Shown here: one piece after another, positions 1 through 5,157 of the stretch | Position numbering within the stretch: the first letter of the stretch is position 1 | Layout of the letters: each line of letters starts with the position of its first letter | From: CAZDIO01 sp964505555 | Lineage (GTDB): Bacteria; Bdellovibrionota_C; UBA2361; SZUA-149; CAZDIO01 | DNA length: 9,141 nucleotides | Assembly (NCBI GenBank): GCA_964505555.1 | Contig: CAZDIO010000070.1 | Coordinates: forward strand, 1-9,141 | Reading direction: 5' to 3' | Made by a program: the position numbers and the translations under genes | Notes under the pieces: generated by a model | What the model was told of the DNA's origin: nothing | What the model saw: only the letters and a program-made list of their open reading frames with translations | The model's database searches: none

Positions 1-201
1 AACTTCGGCAAGCAGGGGCTGTTCTTTTCTTAACACTATAATCGGGTTATACAGCCTTGCTCACATCTTCGTTCTAGGTAGAAGCAATTGCGATCAGCAT
101 TGTCTCTTCAACTTCTAATATCAGAAGTGCGAGAAAAAATGCTGGTGCCAGTGTAGGTTCCTCAGCGAAAAATTCCGGAATCTTTTGCAGGAGAAGAGGT
201 T
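1..201. other. Intergenic sequence upstream of the cupin-like gene
   Basis: I find no gene in this stretch. It holds a perfect TATAAT hexamer at 37-42, but no convincing -35 box at the right distance, so a promoter is only possible. A 6-bp inverted repeat, ACTTCT (111-116) and AGAAGT (123-128) with a 6-nt spacer, could be a small hairpin or operator. The last bases carry the ribosome binding site of the next gene (AGGAG at 189-193). Confidence 0.4.
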
Positions 202-570
202 ATGACTATCGATGTCGTAGATTACCCGGCTATTCTGAACGATGCTTATGGAAAGCCACCCATTTGGGGCTCAAGAGTCATTCCAAGCGGATCAGTCTTT
301 GTCAAACGCAAGAAAGCAATTTACAAAGCAGATCAGACAGAGCCTGAGCATGGAATGGACGAAGAAGGGACCTTCGGAGTTCTAACCATTATCAGCGGTG
401 AGTTAGAGATCATCGGTGCCGAGAGCAGAATGTTTCACCCTGGAGACACTGTAGTCATCTATGCCCACACGGCAAAAGCGGGGACTGGTATGGTCGGTTA
501 TACTAATAAAGCCCATTCCACAAATGGGGCCGTGTTCATCGCGGATGTATACCAAATGCCGACGATATGA
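202..570 (+). CDS. Small cupin-like hypothetical protein
   Basis: A 122-residue protein with no signal peptide or membrane segment, so probably cytoplasmic. Residues about 50-95 read like a beta-barrel cupin. A charged stretch (EPEHGMDEEGTFG) leads into a strand and turn (VLTIISGELEI), followed by a second cupin-like motif with the characteristic turn FHPGD and the strand TVVIYA. The canonical metal-binding His set of cupin motif 1 is incomplete: one His in EPEH and one in FHPGD are the only obvious candidates, so enzymatic activity is doubtful and a binding role is equally likely. The ATG has a good ribosome binding site, AGGAG at 189-193, 8 nt upstream. It stands alone, with a strong hairpin 18 nt after its stop. 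The coding call is firm; the cupin assignment rests on motif reading only and no specific function can be given. Confidence 0.7.
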   Translation: MTIDVVDYPAILNDAYGKPPIWGSRVIPSGSVFVKRKKAIYKADQTEPEHGMDEEGTFGVLTIISGELEIIGAESRMFHPGDTVVIYAHTAKAGTGMVGYTNKAHSTNGAVFIADVYQMPTI

Positions 571-588
571 TGCGGGGAAAAATAATTG

Positions 589-620
589 GGTGGGTGGCCC
601 TTTACTTTGGGTCACCCACC
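589..620. terminator. 12-bp stem hairpin after the cupin-like gene
   Basis: GGTGGGTGGCCC (589-600) pairs with GGGTCACCCACC (609-620) across an 8-nt loop (TTTACTTT). Eleven pairs are Watson-Crick and one is G-U. It begins 18 nt after the stop codon at 568-570. No T-run follows on the + strand, so it is not a classic rho-independent terminator there. On the - strand the hairpin is followed by AATTATTTTTCC, a weak U-tract. It may protect a 3' end, act as a poor terminator, or belong to the repeat-rich spacer. Confidence 0.45.
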
Positions 621-655
621 AGCACGGTTTACTGGCTCCAGCGCTTGTGAAAATC

Positions 656-688
656 CCAATCATCAAGTGTCAGAGAGTTTCCGAAATC
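656..688 (+). repeat. 33-bp dispersed direct repeat, copy 1
   Basis: First of three near-identical copies (others at 1704-1736 and 2461-2493), all in + orientation. The core runs from CCA to GAAATC and contains AAGTGTCAGAGAGTTT. It differs from copy 2 at two positions (A658 and C682). Read in the frame starting at 656, all three copies encode PIIKCQRVSEI, and every difference between copies is a silent third-position change. Homology stops sharply on both sides. A perfect small hairpin, CCAGGT (692-697) / ACCTGG (702-707), follows directly. Its origin is unknown: a mobile-element end, a recombination site and a leftover 3' gene end are all possible. Confidence 0.85.
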
Positions 689-691
689 AGA

Positions 692-707
692 CCAGGTGAG
701 GACCTGG
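692..707. repeat. Perfect 6-bp hairpin next to repeat copy 1
   Basis: CCAGGT (692-697), loop GAGG, ACCTGG (702-707). It starts 3 nt after the end of repeat copy 1. No T-run follows, so it is not an obvious terminator. Other hairpins lie downstream of the other two repeat copies, but at different distances and with different sequences. Confidence 0.45.
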
Positions 708-794
708 ATTCTGCTTTGAACAATGCCGAACTCAGAAACGGCGTAAAAGCATAAATTGTGGGTGCGAATCTCTGCTCGCACGCACGCTGTAGAT

Positions 795-1049
795 ATGCTA
801 TCTTGGTTCAGTGAATTCGACATTATTGAGAATAGGGGCATATCGATTTTTTTCTTTTCGCGGGAGGAGTCCAGACCGCATGTGCATGTGACGTCACCAG
901 ATGGAGAAGCTAAATTTTGGCTTGAACCAACAATTTCACTTGCTCAATACGAAGGATTTAGCAAAGCGCAACTTCGCAAGTTGCAAAAACTAGTCGAGGA
1001 TAATTATGAAGAATTCATCGAGGCGTGGAAATCACACTTCAAAATGTGA
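795..1049 (+). CDS. DUF4160 family protein
   Basis: An 84-residue protein. It shows the DUF4160 pattern: an N-terminal strand with FFFSREESRPHVHV, then DGEAKFWLEP, then a C-terminal helical part (GFSKAQLRKLQKLVEDNYEEFIEAWKSHF). PHVHV and EAKFW are the hallmarks of the family. I chose the ATG at 795 because the family domain starts just after it. An in-frame TTG at 756 would add 13 residues that do not look conserved, and neither start has a clear ribosome binding site. The next gene (DUF2442) begins inside its 3' end with a 44-nt overlap, so the two are translated from one message. DUF4160 and DUF2442 genes are often neighbours; a toxin-antitoxin-like role has been suspected for such pairs but I know of no firm proof. 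The biochemical function is unknown. Confidence 0.8.
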   Translation: MLSWFSEFDIIENRGISIFFFSREESRPHVHVTSPDGEAKFWLEPTISLAQYEGFSKAQLRKLQKLVEDNYEEFIEAWKSHFKM

Positions 1050-1320
1050 GATCTTGGCTCTTAGTCCTTTTGGCATTTGGTTGTTGTTTCATCATCGGGA
1101 ATATTTTCTGAGCCATCGAGATTTTCCCTGGTTTCGCAAGTCTCCAGTAGAAGCGGTTATGAATGTGAAAGCATTATCTCCAGTTCATTTATATTGGCCT
1201 GACTTAGACATAGATTTGCATGTAGATTCTTTGGAAGATCCTAAGCGATATCCACTAATTGCTAGGGGAGCCGATAACAAACGGCTCGGGCGGACTCGTA
1301 AAGCTCGCCGCTCAGCCTAA
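1006..1320 (+). CDS. DUF2442 family protein
   Basis: A 104-residue protein. Residues about 15-85 match the DUF2442 pattern: SPFGIWLLFHHREYFLSHRDFPWFRKSP, followed by a middle part with NVKALSPVHLYWPDLDIDLHVDSLEDPKRYPLI. The HLYWPDLDIDL segment is the family signature. The ATG at 1006 has a good ribosome binding site (CGAGGA at 995-1000, 5 nt upstream) lying inside the DUF4160 gene, giving a 44-nt overlap in a different frame that points to coupled translation. The C-terminal tail after about residue 88 is short and basic (KRLGRTRKARRSA), which could bind nucleic acid; that is inference. An inverted repeat GAGCCG/CGGCTC sits within this tail's coding sequence. In DUF4160/DUF2442 pairs the actual activity of either partner is not established. 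Confidence 0.82.
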   Translation: MKNSSRRGNHTSKCEILALSPFGIWLLFHHREYFLSHRDFPWFRKSPVEAVMNVKALSPVHLYWPDLDIDLHVDSLEDPKRYPLIARGADNKRLGRTRKARRSA

Positions 1321-1350
1321 ACGTTTGCCACAGGGGAGCGTTTGATCGAA

Positions 1351-1695
1351 ATGTCTAAGAAGCAAGTGATTGAACAATATATTGAGGGATTTCGCTTGGG
1401 TGACCAAGCAAAGGTGTTAGACTGCCTTGCAGAGGATGTCATCTGGAGGTTGCACGGTTGCCAAATATTTACCGGGAAGCTTGCGTTTGCAAACAATATC
1501 GATAACGACGAGTTCTGCGAAATGCCCTTGCTCAAAATTCGTGAACTTATTCAAGAAGGCGATCGTGTTGTGGCGATCGGATTCGGGGCAATAGACGAAG
1601 AATCCGGAAGGCAAAGAACCTTTAATTTTTGCGAGTACTTTCTGTTTAAAGGTGAACTCATTAGTGAGATCGATACCTTCCATATTTGGAATTAG
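1351..1695 (+). CDS. NTF2-like / SnoaL-like domain protein
   Basis: A 114-residue single-domain protein of the NTF2-like (SnoaL, ketosteroid-isomerase-like) cone fold. The opening helix VIEQYIEGFRLGDQAKVLDCLAEDVIWRLHG, the segment IFTGKLAFANNI, and the later strands (IQEGDRVVAIGFGAIDEESGRQRTFNFCEYFLFKGELISEIDTF) follow the family's helix-then-sheet order and usual length. I prefer the ATG at 1351; a TTG at 1342 is in frame but would lie only 3 nt from the GGGGAG at 1333-1338, while the ATG lies 12 nt away. It starts 30 nt after the DUF2442 stop and probably shares its transcript. Members of this fold include enzymes (isomerases, cyclases, dehydratases) and pure binding proteins, and the substrate cannot be read from the sequence. 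Repeat copy 2 begins 8 nt after the stop codon. Confidence 0.82.
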   Translation: MSKKQVIEQYIEGFRLGDQAKVLDCLAEDVIWRLHGCQIFTGKLAFANNIDNDEFCEMPLLKIRELIQEGDRVVAIGFGAIDEESGRQRTFNFCEYFLFKGELISEIDTFHIWN

Positions 1696-1703
1696 TGATC
1701 GGT

Positions 1704-1736
1704 CCCATCATCAAGTGTCAGAGAGTTTCTGAAATC
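1704..1736 (+). repeat. 33-bp dispersed direct repeat, copy 2
   Basis: Second copy of the repeat seen at 656-688 and 2461-2493. It differs from copy 1 at two bases and from copy 3 at one base. It begins 8 nt after the stop of the NTF2-like gene. In its frame it again reads PIIKCQRVSEI and continues open for 22 further codons to a TAG at about 1803-1805; that continuation shares nothing with the sequence after the other copies, so I do not call it a gene. Confidence 0.85.
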
Positions 1737-1805
1737 TGGAAGGCACTACGCTCAACTCCCAACCGGTTACTCTTCTCAGGCCTTGGCAATGAATTTGCTC
1801 CTTAG

Positions 1806-1860
1806 CCGCATGAAAGCAATTGGTTTTTAACTCGGTCGCGGCTCCGAGTTTTATATGCGG
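1806..1860 (+). terminator. Nested hairpin with U-tract, probable terminator for the left gene group
   Basis: AACTCGG (1829-1835) pairs with CCGAGTT (1844-1850) across an 8-nt loop, and the right arm runs into TTTTAT, as in a rho-independent terminator on the + strand. An outer stem, CCGCAT (1806-1811) with ATGCGG (1855-1860), could close around it. It lies about 110 nt after the NTF2-like stop and could end the DUF4160-DUF2442-NTF2 transcript. The U-tract is short, so efficiency is uncertain. Confidence 0.5.
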
Positions 1861-1909
1861 TGTAGCAGTTATCAAATATCAAAAAGTTTCTAACAACTAG
1901 AGGCACGTT

Positions 1910-1942
1910 GGGGGTGAGCAGTTCAAGCTTGGATTCACCCCC
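1910..1942. repeat. 8-bp inverted repeat in the gene-poor spacer
   Basis: GGGGGTGA (1910-1917) and TCACCCCC (1935-1942) are perfect complements with a 17-nt spacer that contains the palindrome CAAGCTTG. There is no T-run on either side, so it is a structured element or protein-binding site rather than a clear terminator. It sits between two convergent genes (NTF2-like on + and the small membrane protein on -). The surrounding 1696-2082 spacer has no gene I can support; the - strand open frame 2059-1802 looks non-coding. Confidence 0.4.
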
Positions 1943-2051
1943 GTCGGCTAAGTTTGTGCTTTGCGCCCTACTGCTTTGCGTGCAGCGTACAAAAGAAGCC
2001 GCATCAAACCATAAAAAATAATTCCGGCACTCCAAAATACGACTGTCGGTA

Positions 2052-2069
2052 TCAGCCAAAACTGGCTGA
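2052..2069 (-). terminator. Hairpin after the small membrane protein gene
   Basis: TCAGCCA (2052-2058) pairs with TGGCTGA (2063-2069) across a 4-nt loop (AAAC), a compact perfect 7-bp stem. On the - strand it starts 13 nt after the stop codon (2085-2083) of the membrane protein gene, which is where a terminator would sit. No U-tract follows, so it may be a weak or rho-assisted terminator or a 3'-end stabiliser. Confidence 0.4.
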
Positions 2070-2082
2070 AAGGGCTTGATAC

Positions 2083-2385
2083 TCAGCAGAAGCCCGACCG
2101 ACTAATGTATTCAACTACCTCCACAAGGAGGAGTCCTATGAGTGAACCAACACACAGCAATTGCGATATTGCGTTGGTCAGTTTCCTTTCCAGAGCGTTT
2201 GCTCCCATTACTGTTAGAACCATTGCTGGCGACCACCCAAAGAGGAGCTCAAACCAGCGCTTAACAATGACCTCCTCGGTGAGCTCTCCACGATACCAGA
2301 GTCGCGTAAGGAATATCGACGTAACAATCGCTAAAACACACCAAGCTTTGAGGCCAAGTAATACAGATCTCTTTGAAGTCTGCAC
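2083..2385 (-). CDS. Small hypothetical membrane protein
   Basis: A 100-residue protein on the - strand that I do not recognise. It has a basic N-terminus (MQTSKRS) and a first hydrophobic helix at about 8-27 (VLLGLKAWCVLAIVTSIFLT). A charged middle (RGELTEEVIVKRWFE) is followed by two more hydrophobic stretches at about 46-60 (LLFGWSPAMVLTVMG) and 75-92 (LLCVGSLIGLLLVEVVEY), consistent with two or three membrane spans. It starts with GTG (2385-2383), preceded on the - strand by AAAGGAAG about 5 nt upstream, a good ribosome binding site. The + strand frame through the same DNA (2138-2449) has a perfect AAGGAGG ahead of an ATG, but its Ser/Thr/Arg-rich product looks like an antisense shadow. 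It is the only gene here pointing left, so it is separate from its neighbours. Confidence 0.6.
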   Translation of the reverse strand: MQTSKRSVLLGLKAWCVLAIVTSIFLTRLWYRGELTEEVIVKRWFELLFGWSPAMVLTVMGANALERKLTNAISQLLCVGSLIGLLLVEVVEYISRSGFC

Positions 2386-2460
2386 GTTTCTTCCTTTCAG
2401 TATAACCCATGCTTCCTGTCTGCTTGTTCTGCTTTCCCCTAATGTCTAACCTAACATAAT

Positions 2461-2493
2461 CCCATCATTAAGTGTCAGAGAGTTTCTGAAATC
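2461..2493 (+). repeat. 33-bp dispersed direct repeat, copy 3
   Basis: Third copy of the repeat at 656-688 and 1704-1736, differing from copy 2 only at T2469. Its reading frame again spells PIIKCQRVSEI, but a TAA follows immediately (2494-2496) and a TAA also lies just upstream, so this copy cannot be part of a longer gene in that frame. It lies inside the pair of 7-bp inverted repeats at 2444-2450 and 2564-2570. Confidence 0.85.
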
Positions 2494-2785
2494 TAAATAA
2501 CATTTTGATAACACTTACTAAAAAACGCACTTCAACACGCGTTTCTTGTATTTGATACTAGAAGTTAGACACTGGAAGGGGAGGGTTCCAAATCCTTTTT
2601 TGAAATCCTTTGAGCAGCTCCCATCAGATATTAATCGTGTGAGAATTCAAGTTTATTTCACCCCATTTGCGAGTGTTAATGGAAGATATTATTTAAAAAA
2701 GTATCTGGAAGCAGAAACTTCGAGTTAAAGAAATAAGCAAGAGGACTCAATCCCTTTCTAGTTTCTGAATTATACTCTTCGTGAT

Positions 2786-2803
2786 GGTGAGAGTGCTCTC
2801 ACC
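2786..2803. promoter_or_regulatory. 18-bp palindrome, possible operator
   Basis: GGTGAGAG (2786-2793) and CTCTCACC (2796-2803) are perfect complements around a central TG. Size and symmetry fit a binding site for a dimeric repressor. A TATACT at 2771-2776 just upstream could be a -10 box that this site would block, though its -35 is not recognisable. It could instead form a hairpin followed by TTTCC. It lies about 265 bp before the first che gene; no regulator gene is in view. Confidence 0.4.
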
Positions 2804-2898
2804 TTTCCAGATTAATAAAATGTTTTCCGTATGCGATCTTCTGCGCGCTTTTCGTATGCTCGCTGTCAGTGAAAACCCTGAGACGAAACGGTTACACC

Positions 2899-2928
2899 TC
2901 GTCAAAGGCGCGACATCTTTTTTATACT
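2899..2928 (+). promoter_or_regulatory. Weak sigma70-like promoter candidate for the che operon
   Basis: TCGTCA (2899-2904) and TATACT (2923-2928) are separated by 18 bp. The -10 matches the consensus at five of six bases and the -35 at four of six. Transcription would start about 130 nt ahead of the first che gene. A short inverted repeat GACGA (2882-2886) / TCGTC (2899-2903) overlaps the -35. This is a pattern match only. Confidence 0.25.
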
Positions 2929-3068
2929 TTGAAAGTTTGATCAGCCACAACTAAGCATCTCACTGAAAGACACTTGTCTCTTCTCCAAACAGCAGTTTAA
3001 GCTAACGGCAAATGATTATGAAGGGGAGAGGAGTTTTCTTTAGCACAATTATGAGCACAGAAAGGGGC

Positions 3069-3536
3069 ATGACGAAAAAACTTTTGGTTTTCTCTTTTGA
3101 TGATCGCTCCTACGCGCTCCCTCTTTCTCAGGTGGAACGAGTTGTTCATGCCGTAGATGTTACTCCGTTACCTCAGGCACCAGAGATCGTTCTTGGCGTT
3201 ATTGATTTTCAGACAAAGATCTTGCCGGTGTTCAACATGCGGCGGCGATTTGGTTTAATGGAACGAGAGGTTGATATACATGATCAGTTTATTATCGCCT
3301 CTACGACAAAACGAACCGTAGCGCTGGTAGTTGATTCTGCAAAAAACGTTCTTGAATATCGAGAAGAACAGGTAGTTCGGGCAGAGCAGTTCTGCAGTCA
3401 GCTACAGCAGATTGATGGAGTGGTTCAACTCGAAGATGGAATGGTTCTTATTCATGACTTGGAGCGATTTCTCGCACTTGATGAAGAAACCATGCTTAAA
3501 AGTGCGATGAAGGAGCATGGAAGCTATGGAGGGTAA
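3069..3536 (+). CDS. cheW: CheW-like coupling protein, first of two (WspB-like)
   Basis: A 155-residue cytoplasmic protein made of one CheW (SH3-like) domain. It would link the receptor's signalling tip to the CheA kinase. The sequence opens with KKLLVFSFDDRSYALPLSQVERVV, followed by LPQAPEIVLGVIDFQTKILPVFNMRRRFGL and VALVVDSAKNVLE, the usual order of CheW strands. LPQAPEIVLGVI and ILPVFNMRRRFGL are typical of the CheW proteins found in Wsp/ACF clusters. Start choice is uncertain: the frame is open from 3012, with ATGs at 3012, 3018, 3051 and 3069. I prefer 3069, which places MTKKLLVF where family members begin and has AAAGGGG just upstream, although the spacing is very short; 3051 is the main alternative. 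The following cheR start overlaps its 3' end, so it is the first gene of a translationally coupled operon. Confidence 0.9.
   Translation: MTKKLLVFSFDDRSYALPLSQVERVVHAVDVTPLPQAPEIVLGVIDFQTKILPVFNMRRRFGLMEREVDIHDQFIIASTTKRTVALVVDSAKNVLEYREEQVVRAEQFCSQLQQIDGVVQLEDGMVLIHDLERFLALDEETMLKSAMKEHGSYGG
3510..3515 (+). promoter_or_regulatory. Ribosome binding site that decides the cheR start
   Basis: AAGGAG lies inside the end of the first cheW gene. It is only 1 nt from the ATG at 3517 but 10 nt from the in-frame ATG at 3526. The spacing therefore favours 3526, trimming three residues from the longest reading frame and leaving an 11-nt overlap with cheW. Confidence 0.5.
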
Positions 3537-5157
3537 GAACACAGAGAAAAGAAACATAGAGAAGGAAAACACCGCGGAACGGCTTTTCGAAGCACAACTT
3601 CTTCAACTCAGTGAGTTTATTGCTGATGCTATCGGATTATATTTCCCAAAGTCACGTTGGTCTGATCTTGAACGGAGTATGATAGCGGTGGCTCGTGCGC
3701 TTCATTTTGAAGATGTATGCGAGTGCGTCAAATGGGTACTCTCCACTCCTCGAACAAAAGATCTTTTAGAAACCTTAGCGGATCACCTAACGGTAGGAGA
3801 GACCTATTTTTTTCGAGATAAAAAAAGTTTTCAGACCCTCTCCCAGGAGATTCTTCCTATCTTTGCGCGTCGTCAAGAACAGGGAAAACGTTCCTTACGA
3901 ATTTGGAGTGCGGGTTGTTGTACTGGGGAGGAACCATATTCAATAGCTATTTTACTCAAGCGTACTATTCCTGATTTGGAGGAGTGGAACGTGAAGATCT
4001 TAGCAACTGATCTAAACACGCGCTTTCTAAAGATCGCCACCACGGGCACCTACGGTAAATGGTCATTTCGCGATACGCCAGAATGGTTAAGGGAGGAGTA
4101 TTTTACCAAAACGGCTGAAGGTCGGTTTACGATTCATCCACAGATTCAACAGATGGTTCATTTTGCATATCTGAATCTTGTTGAAAATGTCTATCCCTCA
4201 CTTACCAATGACACCAATGCAATGGATGTAATCTTTTGTCGGAATGTGTTGATGTATTTTACTACAGCACAAATGGAAAAAGTCATACAGAATTTTTTTC
4301 GCGCACAGCGAGAGGGGGGTTGGTTAATTACAAGTCCAAGCGAATCTTCTCATGTTTTACTAAAACCGTATAGCGTGGTGAGCTTTCCTGAAGCGATCGT
4401 GTATCAGAAAGATGTTAACAAAGAGTTTTCAATACCGAAATACAATGAAGACATAAATTTTGTTGAACGTATATCAGAGCTTCCTTTGCTCTTGCCAGAA
4501 GAGCCCACTTTTTTGTTATCTGCAGAGACCCCTTCACTGTTTTTACAGGAAAAATCTCAGAATGAAAAACAGGATCCTCAACCTCCTTCTCTTTCTAGCT
4601 CTCTTCTCTTTGAAGAGGCTACGCTATTTTATAACGATGGCTCTTACGGAGAGGCAGCAAAAATACTTATTACTGCAGCATTAACGCATTCATTAGAGCC
4701 GCCGTTGTTTAGTCTCCTTGCACGTTCTTTAGCAAATCAGGGTGAGCTTTCTCAGGCTCAAAAATGGTGCGAAGAATGGATTCTCCACGATAAGCTCAAT
4801 CCCTCTGCGTATTTTCTTCACGCCACGATTCTTCAGGAACAAGGAAATATTGATGACGCTGTTTCCTCTTTACAACGAGCCCTGTATGTAGCTCCTGAAT
4901 TTGTGCTTGCTCATTTTACTCTCGGAAATTTTGCCCGTTATCATCCACATCTTGGAAACGCTGAAAAGCACCTAAAGAATGCTCTGCAGTTGTTAGAAGA
5001 TAATTGCACTCTTGATCATGTTCTTCCTGATGCTGATGGTGTTACCGCGGCGCAGCTTATCGAAATTATTCAGGCGCTCTTGCGGGTAGGTTCAGGAGAG
5101 AATTCTCATTCTCAAACAGAGGTATTTGATGAAGCTCTTGAAGGAAGAGAGAACTGA
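3526..5157 (+). CDS. cheR: CheR-type chemoreceptor methyltransferase with C-terminal TPR repeats (WspC-like)
   Basis: A 543-residue protein that would transfer methyl groups from S-adenosylmethionine to glutamates of the neighbouring chemoreceptor, setting its sensitivity. The CheR catalytic part spans about residues 20-290. It has an N-terminal helical subdomain, then TVGETYFFRD (about 89-98), the SAM-binding loop IWSAGCCTGEEPYSIAILL (about 126-144), ILATDLNTRFLKIA, and DVIFCRNVLMYF (about 234-245), all hallmark CheR motifs. A Pro/Ser/Glu-rich linker (about 290-360) leads to a TPR-like helical region (about 364-485), recognisable in EAAKILITAAL, AQKWCEEWILHDKLNPSAYFLHA and DDAVSSLQRALYVAPEFVLAHFTLG. 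CheR with C-terminal TPRs is a feature of WspC and of ACF-class clusters, where the repeats are thought to mediate protein contacts. It overlaps cheW upstream by 11 nt, and its TGA shares one base with the next ATG. An in-frame ATG at 3517 is the alternative start. Confidence 0.95.
   Translation: MEGKNTEKRNIEKENTAERLFEAQLLQLSEFIADAIGLYFPKSRWSDLERSMIAVARALHFEDVCECVKWVLSTPRTKDLLETLADHLTVGETYFFRDKKSFQTLSQEILPIFARRQEQGKRSLRIWSAGCCTGEEPYSIAILLKRTIPDLEEWNVKILATDLNTRFLKIATTGTYGKWSFRDTPEWLREEYFTKTAEGRFTIHPQIQQMVHFAYLNLVENVYPSLTNDTNAMDVIFCRNVLMYFTTAQMEKVIQNFFRAQREGGWLITSPSESSHVLLKPYSVVSFPEAIVYQKDVNKEFSIPKYNEDINFVERISELPLLLPEEPTFLLSAETPSLFLQEKSQNEKQDPQPPSLSSSLLFEEATLFYNDGSYGEAAKILITAALTHSLEPPLFSLLARSLANQGELSQAQKWCEEWILHDKLNPSAYFLHATILQEQGNIDDAVSSLQRALYVAPEFVLAHFTLGNFARYHPHLGNAEKHLKNALQLLEDNCTLDHVLPDADGVTAAQLIEIIQALLRVGSGENSHSQTEVFDEALEGREN

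Larger units (their letters stand above)
2386..3068. other. Long gene-poor region upstream of the chemosensory operon
   Basis: No gene I can support lies between the membrane protein and the che operon. Short open frames at 2546-2728 (+, TTG start) and 2950-2747 (-) have no recognisable product or good ribosome binding site. The left part holds repeat copy 3 and several nested inverted repeats: GTCTAAC 2444-2450 with GTTAGAC 2564-2570, TAAGTGT 2469-2475 with ACACTTA 2511-2517, and AAACGC 2523-2528 with GCGTTT 2539-2544. The right part holds an 18-bp palindrome (2786-2803) and a weak promoter-like pair (2899-2928). It probably contains the control region of the operon. Confidence 0.5.

Noticed and set aside
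461..754. 97-codon open frame on + overlapping the cupin-like gene
   Set aside because: It overlaps the end of a better-supported gene in another frame, and its tail is merely repeat copy 1 plus spacer. No recognisable domain and no good ribosome binding site at its start.
571..794. Integron attC site around repeat copy 1
   Set aside because: No RYYYAAC / GTTRRRY pair flanks the copy; the nearby AAC and GTT trinucleotides do not fit the core patterns. The same holds around copy 2.
1802..2059. 85-codon open frame on the - strand
   Set aside because: Crosses the strong hairpins at 1829-1850 and 1910-1942, has no recognisable domain or hydrophobic pattern, and no convincing start signals.
2546..2728. 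60-codon open frame on + with TTG start
   Set aside because: It begins inside the inverted-repeat region with no ribosome binding site, and the product is unrecognised. A gene fragment cannot be excluded, but I cannot support it.
2738..2775. Possible fourth, degenerate copy of the 33-bp repeat
   Set aside because: It shares CAATCCC and AGTTTCTGAA-like pieces but lacks the central part; a similar weak match occurs near 1880-1900. Both are within what AT-rich sequence gives by chance.
2747..2950. 67-codon open frame on -
   Set aside because: Basic, domainless product spanning the palindrome and the promoter-like region; more likely non-coding control sequence.
3012..3068. N-terminal extension of the first CheW (starts at 3012, 3018 or 3051)
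   Set aside because: The extra residues precede the point where CheW proteins of this type begin, and the upstream ATGs lack a well-spaced ribosome binding site. 3051 stays possible.
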